Positions 33,408 through 44,955 of a stretch of DNA of 64,000 nucleotides are shown here, piece by piece (position 1 is the stretch's first letter; every line of letters begins with the position of its first letter). The notes below the pieces were generated by a model. It was not told the DNA's origin. It saw only the letters and a program-made list of their open reading frames with translations, and ran no database searches. The position numbers and the translations under genes are program-made. The DNA is taken from NCBI GenBank assembly GCA_019637175.1, contig JAHBWD010000049.1, positions 1-64,000 of the forward strand, in the 5' to 3' direction. Source of the stretch: Labilithrix sp. Lineage in GTDB: Bacteria > Myxococcota_A > Polyangia > Polyangiales > Polyangiaceae.

Positions 33408-34301
33408 TCAGGACGCTCCGGTCGAGAGCTGCTTCGCGCACGGCGAGAGCGTGACCAGCCGGTCGAGCAGGTCGATCGGCGAGAAGCGGCGACGCGTCGC
33501 GGTCGCCGAGCGCACGTGCGCGCCCACGCGTCGCATCCACGCGAGCTCCGCGGCGCTCATCGGGCCGCGCTCGAGCGCGAGGAGCGCCTCGTCGAGCTCG
33601 GCGGCGTCTTTCGGTCCGGCGAGACACACGTCGACGTGCGGGCTCGACAGCGCGAAGCGATAGCAGTCCGACGCGCGAGGCGTCGCCTCGCCCTCGGGCG
33701 TGAAGCGCGGATCGAGGAGCGTGCCCCAGCGCGTCGCGGTGAACGCGACGGTGCCCGGCCGCCGGCCCGGCGGCGCCGCGTCGAGGAGCGGGAAGATCTC
33801 GCGCTCCGCGCCGGGGTGCGCGGCGTTGTAGCGGAGCATGAGCGAGTCGAACGCGGGATCGCGGATGAACCCTTCGAACGCCGGGCGGTGATGGCACGAC
33901 ACCATCACGCTCCGGATCTTGCCCTTGTCGCGCAGCGTGAGCGCGGCGTCGACGATCCGGCGCGGCGGCGGGCCGTTCCACCACGCGAGGCACAGCACGT
34001 CGACGTAGTCGGTGCGCATGAACCGGAGCGCGCGGTCGACCGACCATTCCATGAGCGACGCGAAGCGCGTGTACGACTGGATCGCCACGACCATCTCCTC
34101 GCGTCGATCGCGCGCCAGGTTTCGGAGGCCGACGCCGAAGTCGCTCCGGCGGAGCGATCCCCACAGGAAGAAATTCACCCCGCGCTCGAACGCTCGCTCG
34201 ACCTCTCGGCCAGGGAGGCCGAAGCTCGATCCGAGGCCGAGGGGCCCGACGTCGGAAGGTCCGGCCGATCCGAGCGAGCGAGGCGAAAATCCCGACGACA
34301 T
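33408..34301 (-). CDS. Aldo/keto-reductase-fold protein lacking the catalytic tetrad
   Basis: A 297-residue protein with the order of an AKR barrel: GVNFFLWGS where GxNxFDTAxxYG is expected, RREEMVVAIQSY for the Lys strand, TDYVDVLCLAWW for the His strand, GKIRSVMVSCHHR for GKIRxxGVSN, and VCLAGPKDAAELDEAL at the cofactor end. The Asp, Tyr, Lys and His of the tetrad are all replaced. It may bind NADPH without reducing carbonyls, or use other chemistry. ATG 34301 is chosen; ATG 34379 (26 residues longer) is possible. It is divergent from fadN. Confidence 0.78.
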   Translation of the reverse strand: MSSGFSPRSLGSAGPSDVGPLGLGSSFGLPGREVERAFERGVNFFLWGSLRRSDFGVGLRNLARDRREEMVVAIQSYTRFASLMEWSVDRALRFMRTDYVDVLCLAWWNGPPPRRIVDAALTLRDKGKIRSVMVSCHHRPAFEGFIRDPAFDSLMLRYNAAHPGAEREIFPLLDAAPPGRRPGTVAFTATRWGTLLDPRFTPEGEATPRASDCYRFALSSPHVDVCLAGPKDAAELDEALLALERGPMSAAELAWMRRVGAHVRSATATRRRFSPIDLLDRLVTLSPCAKQLSTGAS

Positions 34302-34411
34302 GGTGCGCGCTTCGATGCCGCGACGAGCCCGGCCGTTGCGGCGCGCAAACGAGCCGCACGGCTCTTGAGGTGTCGACATTCGGCGTCTTCTGCGGTCTGA
34401 TCCGCGCCCCC

Positions 34412-36784
<2,373 letters not shown>

Positions 36785-36786
36785 TC

Positions 36787-37950
36787 ATGAAGGACATCGT
36801 CATCGTCGAAGCGGTTCGAAGCGCGGTCGGGCGTGCGATCAAGGGATCGCTCGCGCAGAAGCGTCCGGACGAGTTGGCCGGCGACGTCATTCGCGGCCTC
36901 CTCGCGCGCGTGCCTCAGCTGAAGCCGAGCGACGTCGAGGATCTCGTCCTCGGCTGCGCGATGCCCGAGGGCGAGCAGGGCCTCAACATCGCGCGCGTCG
37001 CCGGGATCCTCGGCGGTCTGCCGATCGAGACGAGCGCGCAGACCATCAATCGCTTCTGCTCGAGCGGCCTCCAGGCGATCGCCACGGCCGCGGGGCAGAT
37101 CGCGATCGGATCGAACGACGTCGTCGTCGCCGGCGGTCTCGAGTCGATGAGCATGGTGCCGATGACCGGCAACAAGCTCAGCGTCTCGCCCGAGGCGATG
37201 GAGAAGCTCGCGTCGGTGTACACGCCGATGGGCATCACCGCCGAGAACGTCGCCAAGCGCTACAACGTGACGCGCGAGCAGCAAGACGCGTTCGCGCTCG
37301 CGAGCCAGAAGAAGGCCTCGAACGCGATCGAGAAGAAGGTCTTCGAGAAGGAGATCGTCCCCGTCACCGCCATCCGCTACAGCGGGAACGAGAAGAAGAC
37401 CTTCGAGTTCAAGGTCGACGAGCTGCCGCGCCCCGACACGACCGCCGAAGGGCTCGCGTCGCTCAAGCCCGCGTTCGCTCAGGTCGGATCGGTCACCGCG
37501 GGCAACAGCTCGCCGCTCTCCGACGGCGCCGCCGCGGCGCTCGTCATGAGCGGTGAGAAGGCGAAGGCGCTCGGCCTGAAGGGCCTCGGCTACCTCCGCG
37601 CGTACGTGACCGTCGGCGTCGATCCCGCCGTCATGGGCATCGGCCCTCTGCCCGCGATCCAGAAGCTCCTCGCGAAGACGGGCAAGAAGGTCAGCGACAT
37701 CGATCTGTTCGAGATCAACGAGGCCTTCGCGTGCCAGTCGGTGTACTGCCAGCGCGAGCTCGGCATCCCCGACGACAAGATCAACGTCAACGGCGGCGCG
37801 ATCGCGCTCGGGCACCCGCTCGGGTGCACCGGCGCGAAGCTCACCGCGACGCTGCTCTACGAGCTCCAGCGCCGCGGCGGAAAGTTCGGCGTCGTCTCGA
37901 TGTGCATCGGCGGAGGCATGGGCGCCGCCGGTCTCTTCGAGCGCATCTGA
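36787..37950 (+). CDS. fadA: Acetyl-CoA acyltransferase (3-ketoacyl-CoA thiolase)
   Basis: A 387-residue thiolase that cleaves 3-ketoacyl-CoA in the last step of beta-oxidation. Catalytic residues are visible: Cys in NRFCSSGLQAIA (about residue 90), His in EINEAFACQ..GGAIALGHPLGCTG, and Cys in SMCIGGGMGAAG. It starts two bases after fadN with GAGGAA upstream. With FadN it gives hydration, dehydrogenation and thiolysis; no acyl-CoA dehydrogenase or ligase is adjacent in the window. Confidence 0.95.
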   Translation: MKDIVIVEAVRSAVGRAIKGSLAQKRPDELAGDVIRGLLARVPQLKPSDVEDLVLGCAMPEGEQGLNIARVAGILGGLPIETSAQTINRFCSSGLQAIATAAGQIAIGSNDVVVAGGLESMSMVPMTGNKLSVSPEAMEKLASVYTPMGITAENVAKRYNVTREQQDAFALASQKKASNAIEKKVFEKEIVPVTAIRYSGNEKKTFEFKVDELPRPDTTAEGLASLKPAFAQVGSVTAGNSSPLSDGAAAALVMSGEKAKALGLKGLGYLRAYVTVGVDPAVMGIGPLPAIQKLLAKTGKKVSDIDLFEINEAFACQSVYCQRELGIPDDKINVNGGAIALGHPLGCTGAKLTATLLYELQRRGGKFGVVSMCIGGGMGAAGLFERI

Positions 37951-37951
37951 C

Positions 37952-38956
37952 TTGCAGATCTCCGTCCTCGATCTGAGCCCGATCCCTTCCGGAGCGACGG
38001 CCTCGCAGGCGCTCCGGAACACGATCGATCTGGCGAAGCACGTCGAGGCGCTCGGCTTCCATCGATACTGGCTCGCCGAGCATCACAACGCCGGAGCGCT
38101 CGCGAGCTCGACGCCCGAGATCATGATCGCCGCCGTGGCGGCAGAGACCTCGCGCATTCGCGTGGGCTCGGGCGGGATCATGCTGCCGAACCACAGCCCG
38201 CTCAAGATCGCCGAGACGTTCCGCGTGCTCTCGGCGCTCTACCCCGATCGGATCGATCTCGGCGTCGGGCGCGCCGCCGGGACCGATCCGAAGACGGCGC
38301 TCGCGCTCCGCCAGTCGCGCGAGCTGCTCGCCGTCGAGGGGTTCCCCGCGCAGCTCGACGAGCTGATGACGTACCTCGCGCGTGAGACCGATCCCGCGGC
38401 GCGCTTCGGTCCGATCAAGGCGGTGCCGTTCGGCGTGCCGCCTCCGCCGCTCTTCTATCTCGGCTCGGGCCGTGAAGGCGCCGATCTCGCCGCGCGCCTC
38501 GGGCTCGGCTTCGCGTACGCGCATCACATCGTTCCCGACGGCGTGAGCGAAGCGATGCGATCCTATCGCGCGGCGTTTCGACCCTCGTCGGGGCCCCGCG
38601 CGGCGCGATCGATCCTGGCCGTGGCGGCGATCTGCGCCGCGACCGAGGCGGACGCCGAGGATCTCGCGCGCTGCGCCGATCTCGCGATGGTGCGCTTCGG
38701 GCAGGGGCTCCGCGACATGCCGATGCCGAGCGTCGAAGAGGCGCGTGCCTACGCGTTCGACGCCGAAGAAGACGTGTTCCGCCGGGCGTCTCGCGCGCGG
38801 AGCGTCGTGGGGACGCCGGCGAGAGTGAAGGAGACGCTGCGCCGCCTCCTCGACGAGGCCGAGGCCGACGAGCTCATGGTCGTCACCTACGTCCACGATC
38901 ACGAGGAGCGGAAGCGCTCGTACGACCGCCTCGCAGACGCCTTCGCCACGCCGTAA
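37952..38956 (+). CDS. LLM-class flavin-dependent oxidoreductase
   Basis: A 334-residue luciferase-like monooxygenase-fold enzyme using FMN or F420. The start is conserved in the family (SVLDLSPIPSG). YWLAEHHNAGALASS, GSGGIMLPNHSPLKIAE and FRVLSALYPDRIDLGVGRAAG mark the alkanal-monooxygenase-like subgroup. Translation must begin at the TTG at 37952 to keep this N-terminus; it follows the fadA stop by one base, so it is coupled to fadN-fadA. The role in the operon is unknown. Confidence 0.88.
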   Translation: MQISVLDLSPIPSGATASQALRNTIDLAKHVEALGFHRYWLAEHHNAGALASSTPEIMIAAVAAETSRIRVGSGGIMLPNHSPLKIAETFRVLSALYPDRIDLGVGRAAGTDPKTALALRQSRELLAVEGFPAQLDELMTYLARETDPAARFGPIKAVPFGVPPPPLFYLGSGREGADLAARLGLGFAYAHHIVPDGVSEAMRSYRAAFRPSSGPRAARSILAVAAICAATEADAEDLARCADLAMVRFGQGLRDMPMPSVEEARAYAFDAEEDVFRRASRARSVVGTPARVKETLRRLLDEAEADELMVVTYVHDHEERKRSYDRLADAFATP

Positions 38957-39014
38957 GTCGCGGACGCGACGCGGAAATCGGACGATCGAAGATCTTCCCT
39001 CGCGGGCGCACGAT

Positions 39015-39044
39015 TTTTCGACCGCGCGCGGCGCATTTTTTTTC
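39015..39044 (+). terminator. Possible terminator with T8 tract
   Basis: A GC-rich self-complementary CCGCGCGCGG (39022-39031) is followed by CGCA and eight T. The hairpin is short, so this is tentative. It would close the fadN-fadA-LLM unit. Confidence 0.35.
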
Positions 39045-39135
39045 ATACGCGCGCAGGGCGGCGAGCACTCGTGAGCTGTGCCCAGGCGAGATCCTCTCGC
39101 GCGGGTTCTTCTTCTTCCGTCCAGGAGTCTCCCCC

Positions 39136-40182
39136 ATGCTTCGTTCGCGCGCCTTCGCCGTCCTCGCCGCTCTCGTCGTCCCTTCGCTCTTCGCGTGCAG
39201 CGCCGAGGTCAGGCAGGTCGACATCTCCGACGATCCGACGGGCGAACCGCCGCCCTCGAGCACGACGCCTCCGGCGAGCACCACGCCGCCGCCGCCGGCG
39301 CCGCCGGAGAAGGTGACGTTCGACTACTCGAGCGTCTCGCTCCCCGGGGCGAACCTCTCGATCGCGTCGATCGGCGGATCGTCGAAGAACGACGTGTGGG
39401 TCGTCGCCAAGGAGTCGGGCGCGGGGCAGAACGATCCGTGGAGCGCGTATCACTACGACGGATCGAAGTGGTCTTCGGTCGATCTGTCGACGCCGACGGG
39501 GCGACCGAGCTTCGGCGTCGCCTCGCTCGCCGGCAAGACGTACTTCGGCTTCTCTTACTCCGCCGAGCTCTTCGAGCTGGCCGGCAGCGCGTTCACGAAG
39601 AAGGCGGGCTGGTCGGTCACGAGCGGCTACGCGATGGCGGCGGTCGGCTCGAAGATCTACGTCGGCACCCAGGAGAACTTCGGATCCGGTCCGCTCTACG
39701 CCTACGACGGCGTGACGTCGAAGCAGGTCTCGGTCAAGCAAGGCCAGGGCGGCGTGGTCGGCATCTGGGCCGCGAGCGATGGCGACGTGTGGCTCGCGCG
39801 CAGCGGCGGCATCGGCCACCTGTCGAACGGCGCCTACGAGACCGTCGACACGACGCCCGTGCACGCCGTGTCCGGGAGCGCGGCCGACGACGTGTGGGCC
39901 ATCGGCAAGGACGCCGTCATGCACTACGACGGCAAGGCGTGGTCGGAGGTGGCGTGGCCGGGCGGAAGCTCCGACGAGCCGCGCACGCTCGCCGCGCTCG
40001 CGAAGGACGAAGTGATCATCGGCACGTATTCGAACGTGTACCGCTACGACGGCAAGGCGTTCGCGAAAGAGTCGCGCGCGAGCGCGCCCAAGGCGGCCTC
40101 TGCCGTCGGTCGCATCGGCAAGGACGAGGCGTGGTTCGTGACGAGCACGCAGATCAGCCGCCTCGCCCCGAAGGGGAAGTAG
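39136..40182 (+). CDS. Secreted beta-propeller-like lipoprotein
   Basis: A 348-residue lipoprotein (LFACS lipobox) with a Thr/Pro-rich linker (about 40-60). The mature part has short repeats of the form NDVWVV..YDGSKWSSV, DVWAIGKDAVMHYDGKAWSEV and VYRYDGKAF, a pattern common in myxobacterial secreted proteins and suggestive of a beta-propeller. Function unknown. AGGAG ahead of ATG 39136 supports the start. Confidence 0.7.
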   Translation: MLRSRAFAVLAALVVPSLFACSAEVRQVDISDDPTGEPPPSSTTPPASTTPPPPAPPEKVTFDYSSVSLPGANLSIASIGGSSKNDVWVVAKESGAGQNDPWSAYHYDGSKWSSVDLSTPTGRPSFGVASLAGKTYFGFSYSAELFELAGSAFTKKAGWSVTSGYAMAAVGSKIYVGTQENFGSGPLYAYDGVTSKQVSVKQGQGGVVGIWAASDGDVWLARSGGIGHLSNGAYETVDTTPVHAVSGSAADDVWAIGKDAVMHYDGKAWSEVAWPGGSSDEPRTLAALAKDEVIIGTYSNVYRYDGKAFAKESRASAPKAASAVGRIGKDEAWFVTSTQISRLAPKGK

Positions 40183-40230
40183 CGCTCCACCCAAACGGGT
40201 GACAACACCGCCGAAGGGCGCGGATCGAGC

Positions 40231-40236
40231 TAAGCT
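40231..40236 (+). promoter_or_regulatory. TAnnnT -10 box (TAAGCT), lipoprotein 40244
   Basis: TAAGCT ends 7 bases before ATG 40244. The same hexamer is used at 7217-7222 on the other strand. A small hairpin, CACCC-AAAC-GGGTG, lies at 40188-40201. Confidence 0.35.
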
Positions 40237-40243
40237 GCGGGGC

Positions 40244-41551
40244 ATGGTGCGTCGCAGGGCTCGCGTCTTCGCCGGCTTGGTCTCGATCGTGGTCGCCGCG
40301 TCGTCGGCGGCGGCGTGCATTCTTCCCGACTTCACCGTCGTCGCGGCCGATGTTCCCGACACCGGGGGCTCCGAAGGCGGCGGCGGTGACGCCGGGCCGA
40401 GCGACGACGCGACGGCGCAGCCCGACGGCGCGCTCGTGTGCCCGGCCAACACCGGCGACTGCGATCGCAACCCCGCCAACGGCTGCGAGACGGATCTGCT
40501 CGTCACCACCGCGCACTGCGGCGTGTGCGATCGGAGCTGCGCCGGCGCGGCGTGCGAGAACGGCGACTGCAAGGTGGAGCGCCTCGTCAGCGCGCTCAAG
40601 CAGCCCTTCGGCCTCGAGGTCGCCGGGCCGAGGCTCGTCTGGCACGAGAGCGAGAGCATCAGCGGCTGCCGCACGGCCGACTGCATGGCGTCGAAGGCGA
40701 TCCTCGTCGACATCAACGGCTCCCTGGCGTCGATGCCGACGGGCACGCTCTCGCCCCGTCAGATCGCGGTCGAAGGCGGGCGCTTCTACTACGCCGACTG
40801 TCTCCCGGCCGCGAACGCCGACTGCGGCGTCTCGAGCTGTGACATCGCGGGCTGCAAGTTCACGGGCGGCACGGCGGTCGTTCCGTTCAACGGCAACCGT
40901 CGCGCGATGGTCCTCGTGAGCGGCGTCGGAGGGATCTTCACCCATCACGGCCTCGACGGCTTGATCCGCACGGCCTTGCCTTCGGGGCCGACGAGCGGCG
41001 AGAACTTGAAGTACGGCATCGGCGATCAGCTCCAGGCGTTCTACTCGGGAGCGACGCACGTCGTGTGGCTCGACGACAACGCGAGTCAGGCGAACCCGAT
41101 CGGCGGCGTCTTCGTCGTCGCGCCCGCGGGCGGCGCCGCGACGCGGATCTTGCCGCCGCCGGTCAAGCACCTCGCGGTCGACTCCGCGGTCGCCTTCACC
41201 TCGACCGGCGGCGCCGCGGCGAACGCCGCGTCGATCGTCGGCTGCGAGGTCGCCGGGTGCAGCAGCGCGGGGACGATCCTCGCGGGCAACCAGCCTTATG
41301 TCAGCGACATCGCGGCCGATGCCACCGCGGTTTACTGGAGCGTCGTCGGCGCGGCCGATCCGCGAACGAACACGACGCCCGTCGGCGCGGTCATGCGCTG
41401 CGCGCGGCCTGCGTGCGCCGGCGGCCCGACGCGCATCGCGGACGGACTGCTGAACCCGGTCAGCGTTCGCATCGACGCGACCCACGTCTACTGGCTCGAG
41501 CGCGGGGCTCCCGCCATGCCGACGGGAGCCGTCTCGCGGAAGCGCCGCTGA
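40244..41551 (+). CDS. Secreted lipoprotein with Cys-rich N-terminus
   Basis: A 435-residue lipoprotein (SAAACIL lipobox) with a Gly/Asp linker. A Cys-rich motif follows (CPANTGDCDRNPANGCETDL, CGVCDRSCAGAACENGDC), found in many myxobacterial surface proteins. The remainder has strand-turn repeats such as GPRLVWHES, GGRFYYADC, THVVWLDDN, ATAVYWSVVG and THVYWLERG, consistent with a beta-propeller of YWTD-like blades. Function unknown; a binding role is inferred. Confidence 0.7.
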   Translation: MVRRRARVFAGLVSIVVAASSAAACILPDFTVVAADVPDTGGSEGGGGDAGPSDDATAQPDGALVCPANTGDCDRNPANGCETDLLVTTAHCGVCDRSCAGAACENGDCKVERLVSALKQPFGLEVAGPRLVWHESESISGCRTADCMASKAILVDINGSLASMPTGTLSPRQIAVEGGRFYYADCLPAANADCGVSSCDIAGCKFTGGTAVVPFNGNRRAMVLVSGVGGIFTHHGLDGLIRTALPSGPTSGENLKYGIGDQLQAFYSGATHVVWLDDNASQANPIGGVFVVAPAGGAATRILPPPVKHLAVDSAVAFTSTGGAAANAASIVGCEVAGCSSAGTILAGNQPYVSDIAADATAVYWSVVGAADPRTNTTPVGAVMRCARPACAGGPTRIADGLLNPVSVRIDATHVYWLERGAPAMPTGAVSRKRR

Positions 41552-41676
41552 CCGCGGCGCGGCGACTCACGCGCGTGACGAGGTGTGCCGACGTGTAGGC
41601 GGTTGTCCCGGCAACCGGCGGCCTCGGTGCGCTCTCTTCTGGACGCGACCGACGCCTCCGTACGACGCTTGAAGCA

Positions 41677-43626
41677 ATGAAATACGCGCGGGGGCTTACC
41701 GGGGTCGCTCTTCTTCTCATGGTCGCGGCGTGCAGCAGCGATCCGGCAGGTCAGTATCCTCTCGCGAGAGAGCTCGCGGGCGCGCGTCTGCCCGATACGG
41801 GCGCGCTCGTCGACATCGCGATGGACAGCCGGGTCGGCGTCCTGCTCGACGAGATCCCGCTGTCGGTGCGCGATCGCGTCGTCGAGCAGATCATGAGCGA
41901 GCCGGAGTCGTTCTGGACCGAGCGCGCCGCACGGCAGGTCGAGCTCGCGACGCACCGCCTCGTGTTCCGCGGAAAGCACTACGACAACGGGAGCCACAAG
42001 GGCGCCTTGCCGCTCCCGCCCGCGAGCCAGCGCACCATCCGCCTCCAGGGCGAGCCGCGCCGGATCGCCGAGGGCGCGCACGACACCATCGTCGTGTCGT
42101 ATCGCTTCGAAGGCACGCTCCTCACCGACGTCGCGTCTCCCGGGATCTCCGAGCCGCGCCTCGCCGCCGAAGGCGGCGCGTGGGACGAGTCGTTCATGTT
42201 CCCGATCGATCCCGCGCTCCTCTTCCAGCGCACGCGCTACGCGTGCATGAACGAGGCCGATCTGCCGCCGGGATCGGTCGACGGCGAAGAGGTCGATCGC
42301 TTCTACGATCAAGACTGCAAAGACGAAGCGACGCTGTCGCGCTTCGGCCAGTGTCACGCCACCGAGCGCCCCGGTCGATCCTGCCGCCAGGCGATCGTCG
42401 ACGAGGTCGGCGCCGTCGACACCGTCATGCGCTTCACGCGTCGCGGGTGGGACCCCGTCGTCGCCGAGCGCGTTCGCGTCTCGGAGATCAGCTCGGACAC
42501 CAAGGGCGCGGATCTCCGCGTCGTGAAGAGCGAGCGCGCTCGCGTCATCTACCGCTACGTCGCGCCGAACGCGTGTGAGGTCGAAGAGAAGTGCGTCACC
42601 GGCACGGGCTGGCGTCGCCTCGTCCAGTTCTCCACCGCGGTCGAGAACGTGGGCGACAAGGCGCTCGCGATCGGCGCCGTCGACTACTACGGCTCGGGCG
42701 CGCAGACCTCGAACGCGACGCACAACGTCGTCGAGTACTCGTCGTGCCGCGCGCAGTACGACTTCCGCCACTACGGCGCGTACACCGTCGCCCCAGACGC
42801 GAAGACGTCGAAGCGCGCCTCGTGCATCCAGAGCACCGCCCGCACCGCGAACCACGAGCTCTCGCCGCTCCACAATCCCTACGGCGCATGCGACGACCAG
42901 GGCGTCGAGGTCGGCTGGGCCGACGAGCAGCGCGCGGGCACGCCGTGCCAGTGGGTCGACGTCACCGACATCGACACGAGCATCAAGCCGGCGCGCACCG
43001 AGCTGTCGGTCACCGCCAACCCCGAGGGCTTGCTCTGCGAGGGCGAGCCCGTGCTCGATCCGCAGGGGCGGCCCGAGCTCGAAGAGACGGCGTTCCGCAC
43101 CGCCTCCGGCGCGACGGTCTTCAAGCCCAAGTGCTCGCTCACGCCCGATCACGCGAAGAACAACGTCCACGCCTACGAGGTCGTGCTCCCTTCGCCGGGC
43201 GAAGGGATGATCACCGGCGCGTGCGCGCGCGGCGCGATCGGGCCGCTCCGCAACTGCGGGTTCACCGCGACCAAGGAGCGTTTCACGTGCCAGGTCGGCA
43301 GCGTGCAGCGGCTCCACTGCGAGCTCCAGGGATCGGGCCCGGCGCAGATCCTCCGCCTGTGCGACTACAGCCAGGCGCTCGGCGCCGGCGTTCCCTGTCG
43401 CTACGAAGAGTCGATCCACAACGTCGCCGTCGACGCGACCGCCTCGGGCGGCGTCGACATCGCGTTCGCGTGCCCGGCGGCGCGCGGCGACGGCGAGCCC
43501 GGCGGGACCGTGGCGATCTACACCGCGGCGGTCGTCGACGGCGATCCGGCCGTGCCGATCGTCTGCCGGGCCATCGGCGAGCCCGCGCCCGCCGAAGAGG
43601 AAGAGATCCTCGAGGACGACGAGTAG
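41677..43626 (+). CDS. Lipoprotein with degenerate lysyl-oxidase-like domain
   Basis: A 649-residue lipoprotein (MVAACSS lipobox). Residues 30-310 form an unrecognised N-terminal region with several Cys. Residues about 313-470 resemble lysyl oxidase: LVQFSTAVENVGDKALAIG, then SSCRAQYDFRHYGAY, SKRASCIQS, GVEVGWADEQ and CQWVDVTDIDTS, followed by an NP-containing strand. The last motif is nearly the LOX signature. The copper HxHxH is replaced by RxQxD and the cross-linking Tyr appears lost, so it is probably not an active amine oxidase. A C-terminal beta region and an acidic end follow. The upstream spacer (41552-41676) has a palindrome TCACGCGCGTGA at 41567-41578. Confidence 0.7.
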   Translation: MKYARGLTGVALLLMVAACSSDPAGQYPLARELAGARLPDTGALVDIAMDSRVGVLLDEIPLSVRDRVVEQIMSEPESFWTERAARQVELATHRLVFRGKHYDNGSHKGALPLPPASQRTIRLQGEPRRIAEGAHDTIVVSYRFEGTLLTDVASPGISEPRLAAEGGAWDESFMFPIDPALLFQRTRYACMNEADLPPGSVDGEEVDRFYDQDCKDEATLSRFGQCHATERPGRSCRQAIVDEVGAVDTVMRFTRRGWDPVVAERVRVSEISSDTKGADLRVVKSERARVIYRYVAPNACEVEEKCVTGTGWRRLVQFSTAVENVGDKALAIGAVDYYGSGAQTSNATHNVVEYSSCRAQYDFRHYGAYTVAPDAKTSKRASCIQSTARTANHELSPLHNPYGACDDQGVEVGWADEQRAGTPCQWVDVTDIDTSIKPARTELSVTANPEGLLCEGEPVLDPQGRPELEETAFRTASGATVFKPKCSLTPDHAKNNVHAYEVVLPSPGEGMITGACARGAIGPLRNCGFTATKERFTCQVGSVQRLHCELQGSGPAQILRLCDYSQALGAGVPCRYEESIHNVAVDATASGGVDIAFACPAARGDGEPGGTVAIYTAAVVDGDPAVPIVCRAIGEPAPAEEEEILEDDE

Positions 43627-43635
43627 CGGCTCTCG

Positions 43636-44889
43636 GTGCGTCCGCTCGACGTCGGGATCATCGGAGCCGGCACCGCGGGCGCCGCGGCCGCGATCTTCCT
43701 CGCGCGCGCGGGCCACGCGGTCACGATCTACGAGCGCGTGCCCCAGCCAGGGCCCGTCGGCGCGGGCATCACGATCCAGCCGACGGGTCTCCACGTCCTC
43801 TGCCGCCTGGGGCTCTATCCGTACGTCGTCTCGCGCGGCGCGCGGATCGATCGGCTCCTCTGCGAGACGACCTCGCGCAAACCGCTCGTCGATCTCTCCT
43901 ACGCGACCGTGGGCGAAGAGCTCTTCGGCGTCGGCCTTCATCGAGGCGTGCTCTTCGAGGCGCTGCACGCCGCGCTGGCGAAGGAGAAGATCACGCTGCG
44001 CACCGGCGCCGAGATCGTCGATCTGGCCCGCGCGGATGGACGTCGAGGCCGCTGGAGCTGGTTCGTCGACGCCGCGCGCGATCGGCACGGCCCCCACGAG
44101 CTCGTCGTCGTCGCCGACGGCGCGCGGTCGCAGCTCCGCGATGACACGAGCACGAGCAAGCGGATCGAGCCCTATCCCTGGGGGGCGCTGTGGGTCGTGG
44201 CGAACGAGACGCGCGCGCCCGATCACGCCAAGGCCTCGATGCTCCACCAGGTGGTCGACGGCAACCAGCGGTTCCTCGGCCTCCTCCCCACGGGGCACGG
44301 CCCCGGGCCGCGCAAGGGCTCGCGCCTCGTGAGCCTCTTCTGGAGCCTGCGCTGCGACCGGATCGACGCCTGGCGCGCGCGCGGGCTGACGGCGTGGAAG
44401 GACGAGCTCCGCGCGCTCGAGCCCGAAGCGGCGCCGGTGCTCGATCAGATCGAGAGCATCGATCAGGTGCTCTTCGCGATGTACCACGACGTCGTCATGC
44501 ATCGGTGGACGACGCGGAACGTCGTGTACCTCGGTGACGCCGCGCACGCGACGAGCCCGCAGCTCGGGCAGGGATGCAACCTCGCGCTGTGGGACGCGAT
44601 GGTCCTCGCCGACGAGCTCGCCGCCGAGGAGCACGATCTCGCCCGCTCGCTCGAGCGCTACACGCGCGCGCGCGCCGATCACCTGGCGTTCTATCAGCTC
44701 GCGACGCGCTGGCTGACGCCGCTCTTCCAGGGCGATCTGCCCTTGCTCGGAGCGCTCCGCGACGTCGCGATGCCGCTCATGGCCAAGGTCGCGCTCACGA
44801 ACCGCATCATGACGCTGAGCATGCTCGGCGTCGTCGACGGCTTCTCCGGGAAGATGCTCGCGCTTCGCTTGCCGCGCGACGTTGCGTGA
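43636..44889 (+). CDS. FAD-dependent aromatic-hydroxylase-type monooxygenase
   Basis: A 417-residue flavoprotein of the UbiH/salicylate-hydroxylase class. The dinucleotide site is VGIIGAGTAGAAAAIFLARAG (residues 6-26), preceding YERV. The middle FAD motif is VVADGARSQLR, and the GD motif with the following loop is YLGDAAHATSPQLGQGCNLAL. The C-terminus is helical. The substrate is unknown; NAD(P)H-dependent ring hydroxylation or epoxidation is typical. GTG 43636 lies nine bases after the previous stop, so it is likely read in the same transcript. Confidence 0.88.
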   Translation: MRPLDVGIIGAGTAGAAAAIFLARAGHAVTIYERVPQPGPVGAGITIQPTGLHVLCRLGLYPYVVSRGARIDRLLCETTSRKPLVDLSYATVGEELFGVGLHRGVLFEALHAALAKEKITLRTGAEIVDLARADGRRGRWSWFVDAARDRHGPHELVVVADGARSQLRDDTSTSKRIEPYPWGALWVVANETRAPDHAKASMLHQVVDGNQRFLGLLPTGHGPGPRKGSRLVSLFWSLRCDRIDAWRARGLTAWKDELRALEPEAAPVLDQIESIDQVLFAMYHDVVMHRWTTRNVVYLGDAAHATSPQLGQGCNLALWDAMVLADELAAEEHDLARSLERYTRARADHLAFYQLATRWLTPLFQGDLPLLGALRDVAMPLMAKVALTNRIMTLSMLGVVDGFSGKMLALRLPRDVA

Positions 44890-44893
44890 GTGT

Positions 44894-44912
44894 TGCACGC
44901 TTGCAAAGTGCA
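44894..44912. promoter_or_regulatory. Inverted repeat TGCAC-N9-GTGCA
   Basis: A 5-bp inverted repeat with a 9-base centre in the 66-base spacer before the metallophosphoesterase gene. A TAGCGT box at 44929-44934 could be the -10, placing this repeat over the promoter. A possible operator. Confidence 0.3.
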
Positions 44913-44955
44913 CGTTGCCGGTGCCCGGTAGCGTGCTCGAAAGCGGAGGTGCACC

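Noticed and set aside
41600..41617. CGGTTG/CAACCG hairpin before the lysyl-oxidase-like gene
   Set aside because: Six-base stem with six-base loop and no T run; too weak to call.
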